This document shows positions 12,033-23,895 of a stretch of 64,000 nucleotides of DNA, in pieces. Under the pieces are notes generated by a model. That model searched no databases. It was not told the origin of the DNA and worked only from the letters and a program-made list of their open reading frames with translations. The stretch is from Salticus scenicus (taxonomy: Eukaryota; Arthropoda; Arachnida; Araneae; Salticidae): assembly GCA_963930645.1 (NCBI GenBank), contig OZ005650.1, forward strand, positions 236,545,688 through 236,609,687, given 5' to 3'. How positions within the stretch are numbered: position 1 is the first letter of the stretch; each line of letters starts with the position of its first letter. The translations under genes and the position numbers were made by a program.

Positions 12033-12777
12033 GTTTAGATGATAGCTTAAATTGGAAGAAATGCAAATTCTGTACTTTATTTTTACAGAAATTAACAAAA
12101 GCGAAATCATCCACTGTGATTTAGAGTTGCTTAGTTTTCGGTGTGCTTTTACAAACCTTAAAAGAAAAAAAAAAAAAAAACGAAGGATGAATTTTTAATT
12201 CCAAAATCCTTATGTAAATATAACGAAAAGAATAAAATATATTAAAACATTTTTGTTATTATGAATTTTTTTTTTCATTTTTATCAAAAGGAAGGTTGAA
12301 TGTCATTATTTCATAAGTTTAAAGAGTAAATTATAAAATATTTGCAAGAAGAAATAAATTGAAATGACAAAAAAAAAAAAAAAAATAAATAAATAAATAA
12401 TAATAATAATAATAATAATTTACATAATGTAAAAAATGTTTCTATTCGCTCAGTCGTTGCATATTTGTAATAGCAATCGCCAATTATTGGTTTTCTTAAA
12501 GTAAATCTCATAAGATTGATACATAATAATACCTAACTTTAAAACTATTTTCGTTCCATATCTGTTTCTTAATTAAAAACAGTTTCAATATAGAAACTTT
12601 CAAACACAAGGAAAAAGAAGTAGAAGCTCTACGGCACTTTTCCTGATGCTATTTCTATAACATTGTTAAGCCAATAAATAACTTCAGAAATCTGTGATGA
12701 ATCTTTTATTTTAGAGGTTGATTAAATGAGTGGGTTTTGCGACGGACTAGAGCTACGCAGTGGGTGCAGAGTTATCA
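11641..12777. other. AT-rich stretch with homopolymers, no gene
   Basis: Poly(A)/poly(T) runs near 11740, 11815, 12000-12029, 12165 and 12370, and an (AAT)n tract near 12400-12418. No coding signal or transposon end recognised. Confidence 0.6.
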
Positions 12778-12951
12778 ACATTTTAATTCATTCTGGAGCA
12801 TTTTTAATCCCACCTTTAATCCATACCACTTATTTTTCAAGAGTACTTTTTCTTGTTTTATTGTAGTTATATTTTGGAGAAAAATATTCTATAAATAAAG
12901 TGTTGTGAAATAGAGGCAGGGCTAAAAGTGCTCCGGAATAAATTAAAATAT
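12778..12951. mobile_element. Small TIR element, family S copy 1
   Basis: About 30-bp terminal inverted repeats: ATTTTAATTCATTCTGGAGC at the left and GCTCCGGAATAAATTAAAAT at the right. Two further copies lie at 57719-57916 and 62718-62906 with the same ends, similar length (about 175-200 bp) and a partly shared centre. Non-autonomous MITE. Confidence 0.8.
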
Positions 12952-13734
12952 GTGGAGTATGCAACTATTTGGGTGATTCGAGACGTTCTCATATTAACTC
13001 CTAGGGGTGTTTCTTTTAGGAATGAAAGACTAAAATTGCTCAAAATCGATTGGGCACAAATATCATTTTCAAGATTATACCAAAAGCAAAAATTAACACG
13101 TTACTTAATTTTCCCTTATACTTTATTACGTATTTTGTATGTTTCCTGAGAGTACGCAAAATAATTGGTTTAGATTGATTTGTTGAAATTATACCTTATA
13201 GGGAAAATAAATGTAATTTGCAAATTTTAATTATGAAAATAAATTATTGAAAATTAAGATATTCTATATTAGAGATTATCTGATTAATTTCTACATCCGA
13301 AAATTAAAGTTATTTTATTAAATAAATTGGCTTATTTTATGATAAAATCTGCTTTTTACAATAAGTTGTAAGCAGCGTCATATTTGCCAACTTTTATGAT
13401 TTCTGGAAACTGGAACTCCTTTTTATTTAATCAGTAAAAACCGTTACATATATATATTTAAATCGAATTTAGAGTTTGAAGTCTCCGCCCTTTTTTCAAG
13501 ATATTTTCAGAAATAAGAAAACATCTTCTTTTTTTTTGCTACCACGATTATCATACAGAAATATCTAATGTATGTTCGTGGTAGTGTGTCACGATTGAAT
13601 AGGATAGAGATTATTATATATATATTTTTTAAAAATTCTCTTTGACGGAATTTAATTTAGTACGACAGGACTAATTTGTATATTACAATCTTATAAACAA
13701 CTTAAAAAAAAAAAAAAAGTAAAAAAAAAAAAGA
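12952..13734. other. No recognisable feature
   Basis: AT-rich. An open frame at 12928-13149 starts inside the MITE and shows no family resemblance, so it is treated as chance. Confidence 0.5.
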
Positions 13735-14100
13735 CATTAGAAGTTTTCACCAACATTTAGAAGACATCATCGACATATATTCAGAAGATATAGCCATTTA
13801 TTTAGAAGTCATTATTAATACATATTCAGATGAAAACGAAAACAAATATTCAAAAGCCATAATCCATACATATCTTAAAGGTCTCACCCACAAATATTCA
13901 GAAACCACAATCGATACATATCCTGAAGTCCATACATATCCTGAAGTTCAGATCCATAATCAATAAATATTCAAAAAGATAACGCCAATATATAAAGCCA
14001 TCATTAATATATATATTCGGAAGATATTGCCAACAATACCAGAAGCCATTATCAATGATATTCAGAAGATAGTGCCAACAAATATTCAGAAGCCATTCAA
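13735..14100. repeat. Degenerate minisatellite, about 30-35 bp units
   Basis: About a dozen variants of CATATTCAGAAG followed by ATA/CCAT and CAAYACATA. The units are diverged, suggesting an old array. Confidence 0.75.
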
Positions 14101-14925
14101 TTTATAAATGTTGATGGTTTTAGATACCAAGATCAGAAATTCATTTCTACATGTAAGCAAGGAAGAAGATCTAGCAGAACAGTGGGTTTTGAAAAATGTA
14201 AAAGTTTTTACGGATTTGACAAAATATTGACAAAAGTGCGTATGATGCACTTTGTCTGCTTCCATATTCAAAGGCATATAAAACTGAAAACAATTAACCT
14301 ATGGTAACCAAAATTTTTTCTAAATATGCTTGAAGTATCGACTTTTAGAATATGTACGCATGTCATTAGTTTTCAATAATTCTGATATATTCAGACCTGT
14401 CTTTATGCCAACTAACGAAAATCGGCACGAACTTTCAGGACGACACAATACATCGTAGTTCGAAACTAGCATAAGAAAGTTTTAAAAATGCAGTAGTACC
14501 TTCATTAACTACTGCTTCATTCACATTAATCCATTCAGGGTCAATATAACTACGCTCATTTAATATCGAAAACAACTAAAGTTAAAGAGTTTACAAGAAA
14601 AATTAGAAGAAAAGAAAAAAACGAATTTTTTTTCATTAAGTTGCAAAAATAAAGTTGAATTGAAAAAATCCGCAATGGATTCTTGCAATTTGGAATTAGA
14701 GAAAAGCTGGTTTGTGTAAATAAAAACCTCCCTTCAAAGAGTTAATAATTAAATTTTTAAAGTTTTTAAAAATAAATCATATGCGTCAATGTATATATAA
14801 ATACAGATTGTTCCATAACTAGCGCCCAAACTCTGCACAGCCAGATTCCTCGTTGGGAGTACATAAAAAGTGCCCAAAGAACTGTACCTGTACAATCCAT
14901 AGTTTATGAAAAAAATACGAAAAAT
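14101..14925. other. No recognisable feature
   Basis: Mixed AT-rich DNA. No family resemblance seen in short open frames near 14086-14277 or 14749-15022. Confidence 0.5.
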
Positions 14926-15104
14926 AAAGTATGGCGTCACAGTCGGTGCAAGGAAAAAACACTGTGTTTGACACATGAATAGCAGTATTTGCTTCGACAT
15001 GCATCACGGATACTTTGAACATCTGCCTTTATAAATATTTGTAAATACTGCTTGATGTGTCCAGTACGTTTTTTTCCCTTGCACCGGCTGTGACGTCATA
15101 CTTT
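14926..15104. mobile_element. Foldback MITE, arms about 62 bp
   Basis: Left arm 14926-14990 (AAAGTATGGCGTCACAGTCG then GTGCAAGG) pairs with right arm 15043-15104 around a 52-bp centre. Arms differ at several positions. It stops about 10 bp before the mariner MITE at 15113. Confidence 0.7.
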
Positions 15105-15120
15105 GTTCTTTGTACAGTCG

Positions 15121-16133
15121 CACAGTGTTCGGAATTTCAAAAAAGCTGGCCAAAAGTCGAAAAATTTAGGCGCGTTTTTAGACGTAAGTACCGCGGAAAT
15201 ACCTTCAGAGGGAGCCACTGAATGAAACTGTGAGGTGGAAAATTTATTCTATCTACATATTTCTAAGTGTAGGCTGGCGGAAAACGTGACAATTTTTTCT
15301 TTTAATGCATTTTAACAGTTAAACAAATAGTGTTTCTCGGAAAATTTCGCAACAACAACATTCAACAAAATATGGCCGACAATTGTGGAGGTTAGTAGAT
15401 AATATTTATGCTGTATTTTTTTTCATCAAGTGATCTCCTGAGCGGCTTTTTGAAGTTAACCTCAATTATAACATAACCAAAAGTTTCAAAGTATGGAAAC
15501 TTTTTTATCTCGCAAGATCCCGCATTGATTCAAAGTGGAGAGTGTTAAGGGATGTCCATTTTATTCAGCCGTTAAAGAATTGGGTGCCCCCGCCTGCCCC
15601 TGTATGTGTAAAAGCGTTTTAACTTTTTAATTTAATTTTTACTTTTTAATTTAATTTTTTAATTTTTTGGACTTTGGTCTGCCATATTGGATCCGCCATC
15701 TTGTTTTTGAGTGCAAGATCACTTTTTTTATAAAAACTGATATCAAATTTGAATTTAGCGCCCTCAAAAACCCTTAAATGTGAAAATTATCCTTCATCTA
15801 TCAATTTTTTGATTTTTGATCCGCCATATTGGATCCGCCATCTTGTTTTTGAGTGTAATATCACTTTTTTTTATGAAAACTAACGTCAAATTTGAATTCA
15901 GTGCCCTCAAAAACCCCTTAATGTAAGAATTATCCATCTTATATTAATTTTTTAATTTTTTGTCTGCCATATTGGATCCGCCATCTTGTTTTTGAGTTTG
16001 CCTTTGAAGTTTTCAAGAAACCAATGTCAGATTCGGATTCAGCGACCTCGAAAACATATATATACATCACAATTTCACTTGTTTTCTTTAATTTCGACTT
16101 TTGGCCAGCTTTTTTGAAATTCCGAACACTGTG
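15121..16133. mobile_element. Transib-like non-autonomous transposon (1,013 bp)
   Basis: Perfect 42-bp terminal inverted repeats at 15121-15162 and 16092-16133, starting CACAGTGTTCGGAATTTC and ending with its complement. AGTCG is duplicated exactly (15116-15120 and 16134-16138), and two uninterrupted MITE copies show the unoccupied site. A CAC(A/T)RTG terminus with a 5-bp duplication is the known signature of the Transib superfamily, whose ends resemble the heptamer of RAG signals. The interior (15163-16091) has no transposase. It holds a tandem repeat (15665-16060) and a short ATG frame followed by GGTTAGT at 15372-15395 that I do not consider a gene. Confidence 0.8.
15665..16060. repeat. 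Three tandem units of about 130-150 bp inside the Transib-like element
   Basis: CCATATTGGATCCGCCATCT recurs near 15683, 15826 and 15966, each followed by TGTTTTTGAG and, in part, by CAAATTTGAATT and CCCTCAAAAACCC. Tandem internal repeats are common in non-autonomous elements. Confidence 0.9.
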
Positions 16134-16322
16134 AGTCGGCAGCAAAATTATTCGAGCGCTAGCAATAATTTCTATGTAAAAAAAAGTACACTTAATACTG
16201 TTTTGTTAAATAAATCCTTGTCGAGTCATGTTCTTAGTAAGTCTAAGAACATGATTCGACAAGGACAAAATTTTAGATGAAATATTTGAGGCATAACATG
16301 TTACTTTTACTCCCAAAGTTTC

Positions 16323-16424
16323 AAGATAATTCCTGAAGAATTTTTCGATTTTTCGAGATATTTGACAAAACTTTTAAATTTGAAAATGTCCAAATACATA
16401 TATGTAAATAGAGCATTTGAAATT

Positions 16425-16458
<34 letters not shown>

Positions 16459-16516
16459 GGATTGTTACAGTTAGTATATGTCACTTAAACAAATGAAAAT
16501 CTTGGCATGTATTAAT

Positions 16517-16549
<33 letters not shown>

Positions 16550-17915
16550 CAATTATTATTTTACGTTACTTAAATTTATTCGTCTTACGAACTTACAGTT
16601 ATAAAATAAGCTTATATAAGATTTTTTTTCGAGTTATATTTATTTTTTTTTTACTCCTAATAATTATGAAAAAAAAATTAAAAGAAAAGAAATATATTAT
16701 ACGTATGATCTATTCTTTAATTAAAAATTTCAATGGTAATTAAAATAATTAAGGATTTAATACCCTGTTCAAAATTAATTTAATAATCTTTTAGTTTTTT
16801 CCCTGAGATTTTAAAAATAGATTAAAAGATTTTAGTGGTACAAAATTTTCTTTTTTAAATTTATAAGTTCATTTAACAGTTTACTTAAGTTTTTCATATT
16901 TTCGTTAGTGGAAAAGTTTGTTCAATGCGGGCAAGAAATTTTAGTTCAGAAATACCTCGTAAATTTATTAATTTTTTACAACTTTCGAGCAATATCGTTG
17001 CTTTAGAATCTAGGTGATAATGGAAAATACCTTTAGCCTTAAAATTTATCACCCATAAAAAGCAAGTTAAGCTGTCTTTTTATTCTTAAAGCTGAAATAA
17101 TTCCGATGTTATTCCCAAGTGATATTTCATCTAAAAGATATTTTCTGCTATTTGGGTTAATAATTTCGGTAAAAGAAACATTAATAATATCATCATTGCT
17201 TTTAACGAACATTTAATAGATGTAGAAATGTTTATTGACTTTTTTTCTCAAAACTTTAAACTATTTAGAATTTTGTTTTAACAGGCGAAATTCACTGAAA
17301 CATAGGGAAATAAAAGTGAAAGCAAATTGTTAGTTTACAAATATTTCATGCTATATTTATTAGATATAACTGTGTATTACAGACAGTTATCTAAAGCATC
17401 ACGTTTCAATTTAATCAAAAGGAAAAAAAATCTACAGACCCAGACATAAAAAAAAAGTAACAGAATTAATATTGTGATTTTAATGCTGTTCACTACTAGT
17501 CACACCAAAAAAAAAAAAAAAAAAGAAACAAATTGATTTTTAAATGCTTCAAATATTATCACGTGTTTTCTATACTAATAAAAAAAAGTGTTTGTCTGTC
17601 TGTGTGAGATGTGCAGAAAAAAATTAGGGCACGTACAGTTCTGAAATTTTCTTTTTCAGATAAAGGAATACGTGAAGATTTGTAACATATCTTTATATTT
17701 TAGATATTAATATTAGATTTAGTTTTTCTTTTTTAAATATTATGTTTTATGCTATTTTTTACTTTTTTTCCCCTGGCATTTTTCTTTGAGTTGTAATTTC
17801 AGGCTGTTGCCATTAAAAAAAAAAAAAAGAATGGGCAGAAATTTTCATTTCATTTGTTATTTTTAAACGTAAAAAGAAACTTTTTTAAAATACGTGAATA
17901 AAAATAAAGAAAGAA
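16323..17915 (+). repeat. 1.6-kb duplicated segment, copy 1
   Basis: Collinear and highly similar to 30393-31022 plus 34386-35420. Shared landmarks: GAAAATGTCCAAATACATAT, AATGCGGGCAAGAAATTTTA, CAATATCGTTGCTTTAGAAT, GTGTATTACAGACAGTTATC. The copy includes the first about 350 bp of the Helitron-like element at 17569. It has no coding frame I recognise. It preserves the site that is interrupted by about 3.36 kb in the other copy. Confidence 0.85.
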
Positions 17916-19389
17916 AGGAAGAAAAATAAAATAAAAATAAAAAATAAAGTAAAATCTATATAATAAAAAATTTCTGATAAAACTGGCGTCATAATAGTTT
18001 TAAATTTTTATATATTTTTAATTTTATTTTTAATATTAATTTCAATAAATCGAATAGTCCTATATTATTTCCCCTTGATTTAATACGCAAGCGAAGTGAT
18101 GACGTCCCTGACCATCCGTGGATGCAAGAAAAAGATTTCCTATGTTAATTGCCCATTGGATTTTTTGTAAAAAATTATTAAAAATCGGGGAAAATTATTT
18201 CCCGATTTTAATCCCCATATTTTGGTATAGATATATAGCTAATACATATATGTATTAGTTATCGTATGCATGTATTAGATTGAGTTATTTTGGTGTCAAA
18301 TTGACAAAATTTTAATTTTAAATTTCAAGACTCTGTCGCCCTTGGCGATTTTCGTATTTGGCGATCAAAAACATAATACGAAAATATGCATGCCAGATGT
18401 ATATTTTCGTAATATGTAATGTACGAAATATTGTTTCATATTATTGACTTTTTTCTTAATATACGTTGTTAAAATAACCATGATTTTTGAAAGGAATTAA
18501 ATATTTTCGCCAGATAGTTTGGCGATATTTTTTTCCCCGCCAAGGATGACAGATATGAAATCTATTCCGTTGCAACATATTAGTATCTTATATCAAATAT
18601 TTTATTTAGACATTTGAAAACAAATTTTACTTCAAATTATGATGGACTATTTATCATTTCCCTTTTATTTAGTATATTAGTTGGATATTTATTGTGTAAA
18701 TATCATCCTTTGGAATGAAATGTTTATGTTTTCAATCGAATATGGAAGTTTGCTATTTTTTTTCTAGAGTTGTGAAATGTTGTAAAATTCAAATTTTATC
18801 AATTTTACAGCAAAAACAACTTATTCTAACGCATGCAAATGATAACTAATACATATCTATACCTAAATATGGGGATTGAAATCGGGAAATAATTTCCCTC
18901 GATTTTTAATAATTTTTACAAAAAATCCAATGGGCGATTAACATAGGAAATATTTTTCTTGCATCCATGGAGGGTCAGTGACGTCACACTTCGCTTGCGT
19001 ATTGTTAGCAAATAAATATGGGTAAAGTATTATAAGAGGAACCCCTGGCGATTTTTATTATTTTTTTTTGTCTATTTGATGATGAATTAAAATGACTATC
19101 GCAATTGCGTAATTAAAGACCATGGCGCAAAGCGCCCGAGCTACATCCGTGCCACCCTAATGAAGATGCATGCTCAGTTTATTTTAAATTAACTTATTTC
19201 TAATCAGCATAACGAAATTATTAAATGTCATTTTACGTCTCATTAACCGATGTACACCACACTACTTGGCCATAGATTTCTGAAAATAGTCGTCAATAGA
19301 ATTATATTAATTTAAACGCTTCAATTATTCATCTAAACTAAAGCAAACATTGAAACATAGGGATCAGCGAAGCGGGAAAAGCCTACTAA
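17569..19389 (+). mobile_element. Helitron-like element N1, non-autonomous
   Basis: The 5' end TCTATACTAATAAAAAAAAG then TGTTTGTCTGTCTGTGTG fits Helitron starts (TC plus a TATACTAATAAA-type word). The 3' end AGCGAAGCGGGAAAAGCCTA then CTAAT fits the short GC-rich hairpin followed by CTRR and T. No Rep/helicase coding. A 0.9-kb inverted-repeat element (18082-19002) sits inside. Compare N2 (40211-43049) and N3 (43097-43874). Assignment rests on the ends only. Confidence 0.6.
18082..19002. mobile_element. TIR DNA element with about 150-bp inverted ends, nested in N1
   Basis: The left end AATACGCAAGCGAAGTG is matched by CACTTCGCTTGCGTATT at the right. The inverted arms continue through a GACGTC(A/C)CTGACC block, GATGCAAGAAAAA and CCCGATTTTAATCCCCATAT to about 18230 and from about 18845. 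The interior is AT-rich without coding. The target duplication is unclear. Confidence 0.75.
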
Positions 19390-20100
19390 TTAATAAATGA
19401 AAAGAAGAAACGTGCAAAGTATATGTCTTTAAAAACATATCATTAAAGAAAACGTTTTTGTAATATAACGGTAAAACTTTGCAAGCTCTTTTAGTCCTCC
19501 ATCATACTATAGGTATGGGGAACTTAGGTAATCGTGAAAAATTTCGACCTCGGTTTTTTCACTTTTTTACACGTTTACAGGTTTTAATCCAAAAATGACA
19601 AAATTTGTATTTTGTCCGTCTGTATGGTGTCTGTTAGTTTGTTAGTCCATTAGTTAGTTCGTTAGTCTGTGTACACGATATCTCAAGATCAAATAGTCAC
19701 AGAAAAGTCAGATTAGTTTTTAAATATTGCTTTTGACACTGGCATGAACCCTTTTCATTTGCAACATTCGAATTAAAAAACTTTGTAAGTTATTAGGAAT
19801 TTACGATTTTCTTAACACGGGTAATGTCTTATTGTAATGTATGGCAGGATAAAGAAGTATTAATACTATATCAGATTAATTAAACTATCCATTTTACTAT
19901 TTTGCAAGAACACATTACCCTGTAAAATCAAAAAGTAATCCTGCTATATTACAGAAAACTTCTGGTAGCAATGTAGTCCGAAAATATTCGCATCCATGCG
20001 AAAATATATTGATGAAAATGTCCTGTAACAGAAGAGCGCAGAGAATATTCGTACACAGCAGGTTTTATCCGTAGTGCACACCGTATAAATTCTTACATTA
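19390..20100. other. Unassigned, likely old repeat
   Basis: Contains a GTCCGTCTGTATGGTGTCTG then TTAGTTTG-rich block at 19615-19680 reminiscent of the interspersed families but not alignable by eye. Hairpin near 19985-20010 (TATTCGCATCCATGCGAAAA). Confidence 0.4.
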
Positions 20101-20215
20101 AGTGGAAATCTACAGTTGTACCATCGAGGATCGAACCAGTGTCCATCACATTCTGGCGACGAATGACGACATTATCTCTCAGCCACGAAAGCACAGTTTG
20201 ATCTGCTATTTAGCG
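20100..20215 (-). repeat. tRNA-derived SINE or pseudo-tRNA
   Basis: On the minus strand: A-box-like GTGGCTGAGAGAT, an anticodon-type hairpin CATTC-GTCGCCA-GAATG, then B box TGGTTCGATCCTCG at about 20120-20133. The acceptor stem does not close, so a functional tRNA is unlikely. Confidence 0.55.
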
Positions 20216-20357
20216 CTTCTTAATCCTGCATTGATACCAATTTCCTGTATGTAAAGCAGAAAAATATGTAACCTTCAGAGGAAATCAGCATAGTTAGAAA
20301 AATACAAGCAAGATTACAAGCAAATACCGGTACAGAGATTCCAGGCAAACCCTGTTA

Positions 20358-20381
20358 AAAAAAAAAAAAAAAAAAAAAAAA
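20358..20381. repeat. Poly(A) tract
   Basis: About 24 consecutive A. Confidence 0.95.
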
Positions 20382-20438
20382 GTTTGGACCATAAAGAATG
20401 TACCTGCCCTCAATTTTCTTTTGTGAAAAACATCCCAT

Positions 20439-20727
20439 ACAGCACAGAATGTTTCAGTTATATTGCAAAAAGCTTACAATTTTTCAAAAACGTAACACAT
20501 TTAAGTATGCTCTGCGATACCTTTCTGAAACATTCGTACTTTTTCTTTCTATCATTTACGTGATTGTAACGTTTCTGTAATGTATATGATTTTTTGTTAC
20601 GATCGTGGACATTTCTACGTTTTTGAAACTAATTGGAAAGTAATCTAAACGATTTCAAACGTTTCTGAAATGTTTATAATGTTTCAATGTTATATGATTG
20701 TTACGTTTCTGGAACATTTTGTGCTGT
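20439..20727. mobile_element. Small TIR element (about 290 bp)
   Basis: Ends ACAGCACAGAATGTTTCAG and CTGGAACATTTTGTGCTGT are imperfect inverted repeats of about 20 bp. The interior repeats variants of AACGTTTCTGAAATGTTT in both orientations, giving a partly palindromic element. The open frame 20398-20580 overlaps it and is not credible as a gene. Confidence 0.65.
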
Positions 20728-21077
20728 TAGGGATACGACTTTGAATTAAATTCTCTGAATTAAATTAGGAAACCAATAGCTCTTTTGCGTCAATATCTAT
20801 TTGCATGAATGTATAAATAAACTCTCTCAACCAATAAACATACAACTACATTTTCAGTTTCAAATATGAAGCGATTCTTGCATGACATTATTGAAAAGCT
20901 AGCACTTTACATTTGAAGGGATTTGACCGTAAAAGTACGGACAGGCAAATTTAAGCAAATTACGTAGATTAACGGCTTTTGATAGTAAAAAATCCACTAT
21001 TTTAAAAACATACTTTCATGACATCAATTTACGGGCTATGACCGTTTAGCCAGCAAAACGGTCATATCTCATGATTT

Positions 21078-21133
<56 letters not shown>

Positions 21134-22288
21134 GTGTGTATCAATGGTTATAGATTTTATGTGTTAGAGAAAAAATAATTATTTTGACACATTGAGGCGT
21201 AATTTTAAAATCAATTTCTACAGTTTTGGAAAACATAAATTTTTGTAAGAATTTTTTTTATTTTTATAGAAAATTTCTATTTTGCAACAGACAATTTTTA
21301 CACTGTAGTTCGATGGTAACTACAGACAAGAAATACCAAAACACCGAAAAATTAAAATTATTCTTAAAGAAAAAAAAAATTACGTTTTTACATAATTTAA
21401 GCATGGCTATTTTTATGCTTAAATTTTAGACTTTGTAAACGACATTAATTTTATGTCTAAATTATATTACTATCCTATTATTGAATTTGTACAATAAAAA
21501 TTTAAATGTAATAAATTTTATTGCTGTATCTATATCACAAATTCTAAAACTTTAAAATTTAAGAAAATGATGCATTAGAAATATATGTATGATGTTTTTT
21601 TTTTTTTTTTATATTATGAAAATTGCATCTTACTTCTTTCTTCCTTAAAGCTGAAAAAGATTTTGTAGTAAAAAATTGCACTAAATATATTTTACATACA
21701 TTTTTAATTTGATACAATAATTTAATCAAATTTCTTTGCTTGTTTTATTGTTTTTTAAACTAAATCTATAAAAAGTATTTGAAAACTCTACATCATGTTA
21801 TAAAAATGATTTTATTTTGAGATAAAATTTGCACTGCAGAACTTTAAATACACATATTAAAATCTTTCTTCGACGTATTCAAATTCCTTTTATTTTTATT
21901 TATTTACTTTTTTTTTTTTCTTTTTTGAACAAGATCCTTGCTAAGGATTTATTGAAATAACATGTTTATCTTACAATTTAATGGGATAAAATATGTTTTG
22001 AAATAGGAAATGCTAACGTATGCATCCAACTAAAAGAAAATATTTAAGTAAAATATTGTTTTCCTTTTAATATATTAAATAAAGCTTTATTTTCAAAATC
22101 CCTTTTCCATGTAATGCTAAAATTTGGGGAGCATTTAAATAACAAAAATATATTTGAGAGATAAAACTAGCTTAGTAGCTGTGATTTATTTGATTCGTAT
22201 AGAATATGGTAAAGCAGAAAACAAGACTATTCATTTATAAACAAATATCTTTGTTTCTGTATTTTTAACAATACGAGCATTTTCCACC
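20728..22288. other. AT-rich stretch, no gene
   Basis: Contains (AT)n at 21081-21129 and poly(T) runs near 21596 and 21909. No recognisable coding, RNA or transposon ends. Confidence 0.6.
21081..21129. repeat. (AT)n microsatellite
   Basis: About 24 AT pairs. Confidence 0.98.
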
Positions 22289-23165
22289 TTTTACTTTGTT
22301 CTGTATACAGGGTGATCCAAAACTCACAGAAAACATAAAAAAAAAAAAAAAAAATATTCAAAAAGTATCGACCGTAGCACTATGCGGTTTTCACTAAAAT
22401 GTATAGAAAGACTTTTTTTTTTTTTTTTGGTAACAAAACATTTATTAGAATATTAGTTTAAATTTTCTTAATTAAGTAGAGATTTAATTGTGAAATTAAT
22501 TTCTTACAGTAGCGCAGAACATTCAAGAACGTAACTAGGACTATAAAAGCTCAATATGACGGCCAGAATTCAGTAGAATGACCGTCAGATTTTTCTCATT
22601 TGAAATTCTTTTAAAAAAGTTTAAATTCGCAGTATGCCGTTCAAAAGTTTCTTTTTCGCAATATGCCGTTATTTGGTCAGGCGGCTCTGTTTAAAAGGGG
22701 AGAGGATGCTGCAAAATCAGCGCGATATGTTCATGTGTATCTAACAATTTTTCTCATATATATATTTAAAAAACCACATACTCTTTTGTAAATTTTAGTG
22801 AAAACTGCTTAGACCTACAGTCAGTACTATTTGAATAATACATTTTCTATTTTTTCTGTTACTTTTGTATCACCCGGTATATAAGAAGAAAGTATTGGAT
22901 TCGTAAAAATTTCGGAACTACCGTTTTCGATGGATTTATAGACTTTCAGACGTCCTGATCACGATTTGACTAGTTTTAGAAAATGTCTGTCTGTGTGTAT
23001 CACAAATGTTGTGGCCGCTGTATCTTAGAAACCAATGAACGAAATTCAACCAAATTTGGTATTTTGTTGGAGCCTGACATAAACTGGTGCTGATTACATT
23101 TGAGGATTAATCTAACAACAAGTGGTCTGTCATGCCCCATTTTTTTTTTTTTTTTTTTAATAATT
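22289..23165 (+). repeat. Family-2 element split by a mariner MITE
   Basis: Left piece TTTTACTTTGTTCTGTA (22289-22303) and right piece TAAGAAGAAAGTATTGGATT (from 22882) rejoin to the family-2 start seen at 39222 (ACTTTCTTCTATATTCATAG...AAAGTATTG). The rest follows the family: GATTTGACTAGTTTTAGAAA, TGTCTGTCTGTGTGTATCAC, then CAATGAACGAAATTCAACCA. An open frame at 23000-23188 is a shadow. Confidence 0.7.
22304..22881. mobile_element. Tc1/mariner-type MITE (578 bp), about 90-bp TIRs
   Basis: Ends TATACAGGGTGATCCAAAAC and GTATCACCCGGTATA. Inverted arms extend to GCGGTTTTCACTAAAAT (left) and ATTTTAGTGAAAACTGC (right). TA flanks and an interior without transposase fit a mariner derivative. It interrupts a family-2 element. 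Confidence 0.8.
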
Positions 23166-23610
23166 TTCAACATAGTAGTATAGGACAAAATTTCGTATAA
23201 ATGTACGCAAGGAGACTTATCTTTAACGCATGATTACAACATTAATATAAATTATTGATACTAGTATTAATAGTAGTCGTAAACCAGGGAGAAATGCATG
23301 TGTGCTCCCACATGCACAAAAAAAAAAAAAAAAAAAAACTTTGTTGGCACAAAATTGATTTTCTTTCGGCATTTTATGTTATATTTCTGTGAGTTTAAAA
23401 CCGTCTGCATTCATCATGGAAAATAATTTCAATAAATAATAATTTAATGAACAATTTGGACTGCGTGAATTTGTATAAGATTATATTGGTCAAACTCTTG
23501 TGGTGGCCACAATATATTAGTTTAATGGTGGCAAAGAATATCATAAATTGTTTTCTTACCTAAATAAGTTAAAAATACGATTAAATTATATCACGCGAAG
23601 TGTAGTTCTT
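23166..23610. other. Unassigned AT-rich stretch
   Basis: Poly(A) near 23319-23338. Nothing else recognised. Confidence 0.5.
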
Positions 23611-23885
23611 TTATTTATTTTTTTCCTTACTTAATTCCTCTCTATATACAAGAAAAAAGTATTGGATTCGTGAAAATTTTCGATCTCCGGCTTTCAGTGA
23701 GTTTGTACATTCTGAGATGTTTTCAACATGATTTGACCAATTTTTAAGGAAGTGTCTGTGTATCTGAGTGTATAAAACATTTGGTGTACGCTGTATCTTA
23801 CAAACCAACGGACGAAATTTAACCACAGTATATTTTTAGTTGGACCGTGACTTAAATTCGTACTGATTACATTTGGGGATCCGAA
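23611..23885 (+). repeat. Family-2 5' fragment
   Basis: AAAAAAGTATTGGATTCGTG, GACCAATTTTTAAGGAAGTG, TGTCTGTGTATCTGAGTG and CAACGGACGAAATTTAACCA parallel the copies at 22882 and 39222. The minus-strand open frame at 23611-23826 is a repeat shadow. Confidence 0.7.
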
Positions 23886-23895
23886 AGAGTTAAAT

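Larger units (their letters stand above)
15113..16265. mobile_element. Tc1/mariner-type MITE, copy 1, split and truncated
   Basis: TACAGTCG at 15113-15120 and GGCAGCAAAATTATTCGAGC from 16139 are one MITE interrupted by the element at 15121-16133. Intact 217-bp copies at 26133-26349 and 54746-54962 read TACAGTCGG(T/C)AACA straight through the same point. The right part contains the palindromic centre GTCGAGTCATGTTCTTAG...CATGATTCGAC and then breaks off near 16265. Confidence 0.8.

Noticed and set aside
15121..15165. Complete RAG signal (heptamer, 12- or 23-bp spacer, nonamer) at the element end
   Set aside because: The heptamer is exact, but the A-rich text at either spacing matches the ACAAAAACC nonamer poorly, so only the heptamer resemblance is claimed.
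15372..15395. ATGGCCGACAATTGTGGAG followed by GTTAGT, resembling a first exon with splice donor
   Set aside because: It sits inside a non-autonomous transposon, with no partner exon and no conserved protein; seven codons are not evidence.
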